Source: Absidia repens (taxonomy: Eukaryota; Mucoromycota; Mucoromycetes; Mucorales; Cunninghamellaceae). From it: a stretch of DNA of 64,000 nt. The position numbers and the translations under genes are program-made. The notes beneath the pieces are model-generated. The model did no database searches, had not been told where the DNA came from, and saw only the letters and a program-made list of their open reading frames with translations. Positions 59,207 to 64,000 of the stretch are shown here, piece after piece; position 1 is the stretch's first letter, and the number at the start of each line of letters is the position of its first letter. The DNA is taken from positions 744,001 to 808,000 of the forward strand of contig MCGE01000013.1 in assembly GCA_002105175.1 (NCBI GenBank), in the 5' to 3' direction.

Positions 59207-60210
59207 TTATAGTAGTCATTAACTCTTTAGTCGTTTTTATTTTTTTATTTATTTTTATTTATTTAATTGTTTTATGTATATTAGTATAGTATTATTTTTT
59301 TTACTGATTTGATTGTGATTTTGTATATTGTTGTTGACTGAATAAAAAAAAACCCTCCTTACATTGTAGATATATCATTTACCATTGTTATTCATGTTGA
59401 TTCTGTTTCTCTCTCATCTTTTATGTCCTTAATCGTCATCGTTAGTCCAGTCAAGCTCTTTCTATTTTATTCTTAATGATTGACTTACTGCCCTGGAATG
59501 TATGTTTTTTTTTTTGAGGCAAATGTATTAATCGGTCATCATGCATTTACCCAAATTCATTTGAAAAAAAAAAAAGTAGGATCTACATAGCAGTGAGGGG
59601 TAAACAATGACCCATCACGCGATGTGAAGTGTAGAATTACCCAGGTACCACTGAAAAAAATATAATCACATAATATGTGCCTGGATAAAAAGAAAAAGTG
59701 AACTGGCTGATTCCTGCCTGACGTTCTCTACCGCACATGATTTCTTTTTATTTTAGTGATGTTGGACATATTTGCTAGTACCAAGTGGTGAAATAAAATA
59801 AAGTTTCGGGGATTGGTATGATATCGTTTTACAAAATACAAGAAAAAAGAGGTCCATGAGCTATGTAGTATGATATCGTTGGAAAGAAAGGGAAATCAAA
59901 TTGGATCATCCATGTTTAATATACAGTATACCGTATTAAATGCATGATTCTCTTGTTTGTATATAAATGAGGCACAGTTGTCATTATGATTTTTTGGGTG
60001 GGCGGGGACCGGTCACATTTAGGGAAATTGAGCGAAAAACTTGGAGGAAAAGTATTGGCTTGCGTTGATTGGCTGCGGTAATTTAATGGGGGGCTGGTAG
60101 AGTGGTGTTATTTTTTTTTAAGAAAGACGAGACTGAGCGACTTTTTTTTTTTTCCTTTTTTTCATCTTCTTTCATATTCCCCTTACTATTTTATCACTTT
60201 TTTTTACACC
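59207..60210. other. Spacer between the Zn2Cys6 gene and ARF
   Basis: About 1 kb, AT-rich. A poly(A) signal for the left gene is at 59341. The ARF promoter region has a GC-rich patch (GGTGGGCGGGGACCGG at about 59996-60012) and a T-rich leader at 60141-60208. No gene was seen. Confidence 0.5.
59341..59346 (+). terminator. Poly(A) signal of the Zn2Cys6 gene
   Basis: AATAAA 134 bases after the stop codon. Confidence 0.5.
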
Positions 60211-61217
<1,007 letters not shown>

Positions 61218-61822
61218 ATCCCCATCTTGGTTTTGTGTCAATCTCCGTTATAGTTTAGTTATAGTGCATCATTCGTATTTTAGCCAATAGTATAGTATAG
61301 TTTTATTTTAGGGATATTTATATTTTTTTCTATATACACATATACACACACTCTTTCTCTCTCCCACTGTCTTCCTTATTATTTGGAAAAAGTCTCCCAT
61401 TTGAAAAAAATAATAAAAAAACTTTTCACTATTTTATGAAACTGGTTTGCCTCTTTTTTTTTCTCTTTTTTTTGCTTCTTTTTTTTTTGGTATCAAATTC
61501 TGTCATATGATTGTCAAAAAAGAAAGCATATTATGTGTGGGTAACAGAAACACGTACCTCTGTCATGTGGATTGAAAGAATAGACCACAATTTGAATAAT
61601 CTGGGTTTGAATGTGTGTATCAAAACACGTGGGTGAGGACCAAATTATATAATATTCAGGCGTGAAAAGGACCTCGATGCAATAAATTCAATACTGAAAT
61701 ATCAAGCGTGGATCGAAAATCAAAAAGCAGTGGGGAAGTAAAAAAATTCAATTTCTTCTTTCCTTCTTTCTTTCCCTATCTCTCGTTTTTTTTTTTTTTT
61801 TTTTTGTTCTTTTGTATTTAAA
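61218..61822. other. Spacer between ARF and the Ypp1-like gene
   Basis: ARF 3' flank and Ypp1 promoter. T runs at about 61457-61488 and 61788-61805 flank it; the last ends just before the start codon. No gene was seen. Confidence 0.5.
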
Positions 61823-64000
61823 ATGGAATCAAAAGCAGAACAATCATTCAAAGAATTGGATAAAGCAAGAACTCAAGGTCATTGGTCTTCTTTACCAGAA
61901 CTTGTCAAGAAATATAAAAAATATCATCCACAAGAATCAGGTACAGTGCCTTTTTTATTTTATTTTTTGGTCATGGTTATTTACGTTATTTTAAAACAAC
62001 GCACAGACTCATTTTTTCTTCTATATTAATTTATTTCCCTTTCTTTTATTTTATTGACTTTTATTAGTACTTCCTGCCACTGCACTTATCGAAGTCGAAC
62101 TTGATCAATTGATTCAACAACATGGTCACGTTAATGCGAAACAACAAGCCATACAACAAAAAGTGACAGTTCCGTTACCGGCTACTAGCAGGACGACAAG
62201 TCGCAAGTCTGTCTTTGGAAAGCCCTCTTTTATCGTTTTTACTCCTCCTCCTGAACTATATGGATCTACTTTTTACACTTCTTCATTATCTTCAGGCTCA
62301 TCATCGTCTTCAAACACTGCTTCGGAAGATACTATAGCTCATCCTGAAAACCTGAAACACCATGTGCCCTTTGTTCCTCATTTGACGGCTTCTCAAGCTC
62401 ATCCTCTATTGACTCAGCTCCAAGATATTATCTCAAAACAAAGAGGTGCTGACCATTTGGAAACTCCTGATGATTGGCAAGCTCAGGTAAAAAAAAATAT
62501 ATACATATATACTTGCTCTCTATGTTACATTATTCACTCTTTGACTGGTTGCCCTAACCTTTCTTTTTTTTTTTTTTTTTTTTTTTGGCGTAGCTCTCTA
62601 AAATTGTATTGGCAAGGATTTACTATGAAAGTGGACGATATAAAAAAGCATTGGAATCATTGGAAAGACTAGCGTTACGATTTGAAGATGTCAACTGGGG
62701 ATATGGACTGGTATTATTGGTACAAGCACGTGTGATCAAGGGTATTTGTTATGAAATGGAAGGTCTTGTCTCGGATGCTTTGGAAGCGTATGATGCTGCG
62801 TGGGAAGTTGTCGAAACTCACCTTGCTGAAAGAAATGACATGCTGTCTTTTTGGATTGAAGATGCACTTTACCGATCTGTCCTTTTACGTACCTATCAAA
62901 AGTAAAGTGATCATTTTTGCTTATAAAATGCGTGTATATAAAGAGTGATACTAATTCAATTTTTATTTTTTATTTGGTGATTGATTTATAGTGCTCCTGT
63001 ACGCCAAACCATCAAATCTATGCGTGCTTATTATCAACTCGCTTCTTCTCATTGGTCAACAAAATGGCGCCCTTACAAACGATGGAATGTGCTCAGCTTA
63101 TATACCCAGTATTTGACCAAATTACATCAAGAAGATAGTTATTTGCCAATGTCTGCCACTGCCAACAATGATAGGTAAAAAAAAAAAAAAAATTAAAATC
63201 ATATCATCGAACAATGAAATATGAAGAAAAATGTGTCTCATCATCAATTTTATCATTGTTCATAGTACCTTATCCGTCGTTCAAACCACATCTTCCCATT
63301 TTGGTATCTATGATGAATTGGTTTCCGTCTTGACTCTTTTTCACACTTTATTCAAATCTTTGGGGCCCAAATTATCTACCAAGGAAACTAGCAAATATGT
63401 TATGGAATTCGCCAACTTGATTTTCATGGCACACGATTGTATTGGTTGGGGTGAACTCGTCAATATTCGTCGCACTCTTCTGGTACGTAGACTTAAAAAA
63501 AAAAAAAAATAGGCGAAGGCAATTGACCCAACTTTATTATTTTTGCACTTTCTAGTTCCTTTACACCGCCAAAGAAAAAACTTTCAACAATCCATGTATT
63601 GGACGACTCTTATTCTTTACGTTGATGCGACTTGGTGATCTAGACGAAGCCAAATATGCGTTCCGTGGCTATATGGAAATGGTGGGACTCTCTGATACTG
63701 ATAAAACGGAATCAAATGGAATTGAAGTCACTGCCAATGGTGTTCTGGATGTACATGCAAAGGTGGAAACGATTCAGAAAAAACTCAAATTGATGGCTGA
63801 TTTGAACGATCCAATGATCTTTGAATCCGAAGCTTTGGTGCTCAAGGTGCTTTTGGCCGCCATTTTACTCTATGGCCGGGAGTCTCATCAAGGGGAACTG
63901 GCTTCAAACTTGGCGGACCTCGCTTTGGAATTGGCAAGAGAATCTATTACTAGCAATGAACCGTCAGATAATGATTTGTTGGCGAAATGTTACCGCGCCC
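61823..64000 (+). CDS. YPP1: Ypp1/TTC7-like TPR protein (3' end outside the window)
   Basis: Exons 61823-61940, 62068-62486, 62594-62901, 62992-63174, 63266-63482 and 63556 to beyond 64000 (563 residues visible). It is a tetratricopeptide/alpha-solenoid protein: LSKIVLARIYYESGRYKKAL, ERLALRFEDVNWGYGLVLLV and AWEVVETHLAERNDMLSFWI, then FMAHDCIGWGELVNIRRTLLF. Ypp1 (animal TTC7) works with Efr3 to hold the PI4-kinase Stt4 at the plasma membrane. The Ser-rich segment at about residues 100-125 is low-complexity. The frame is open at the window edge, so the C-terminal repeats are missing only because of the cut. Confidence 0.88.

Overview
This is a nuclear fragment of an early-diverging fungus, most likely Mucoromycota (Mucorales). 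The genes carry many short introns (about 50-170 nt, usually GTAAGT...AG), the sequence is AT-rich with long A/T homopolymers, and there is no operon structure. The gene content is fungal: Zn-cluster-type transcription factors, CCR4, an RSC9-like subunit, a LAMMER kinase, Ypp1 and Bet5. The genus cannot be fixed from the sequence alone. Nearly all exon joins below were made by hand from splice sites and checked for reading-frame closure; start codons are less certain than exon cores.

Layout. 0.9-3.0 kb: endopolyphosphatase (+). 3.5-4.6 kb: first copy of a dispersed repeat. 5.7-20.7 kb: five genes in a row on the minus strand: fungal_trans regulator, PH/coiled-coil protein, CCR4 deadenylase, RSC9-like ARID protein and LAMMER kinase. 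The PH, CCR4 and RSC9 genes each need one extra base to stay in frame. 21.3-24.2 kb: a compact bacterial-type ABC ATPase (+) convergent with an alginate-lyase-fold protein (-). 24.3-30.4 kb: a gene-poor pocket with a repeat copy, two decayed coding stretches and one intact HMG-box gene with a perfect inverted repeat just upstream. 30.6-33.2 kb: a second fungal_trans regulator. 34.9-43.9 kb: four-span membrane protein, glutathione reductase, FMP32/MCUR1-like mitochondrial protein, RBX1, a small unknown protein and neurochondrin. 44.5-48.9 kb: repeat-rich, gene-poor stretch. 48.9-53.0 kb: three-repeat MYB protein and a peroxisomal 4CL-like acyl-CoA ligase. 54.4-55.0 kb: another repeat copy. 55.6-64.0 kb: TRAPP subunit Bet5, a true Zn2Cys6 regulator, ARF GTPase and a Ypp1/TTC7 protein cut by the window end.

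Most genes are housekeeping and unrelated to each other. Some themes recur: gene control (CCR4, RSC9, HMG, MYB, three fungal_trans proteins), membrane traffic at the right end (Bet5, ARF, Ypp1), and mitochondrial/redox function at a divergent promoter (glutathione reductase and FMP32).

The least explained element is a family of six dispersed non-coding repeats. Each has a conserved hairpin core and a CACGTGGGCGGGATTTGAA-type end, and part of that end resembles a motif upstream of three genes in the window.
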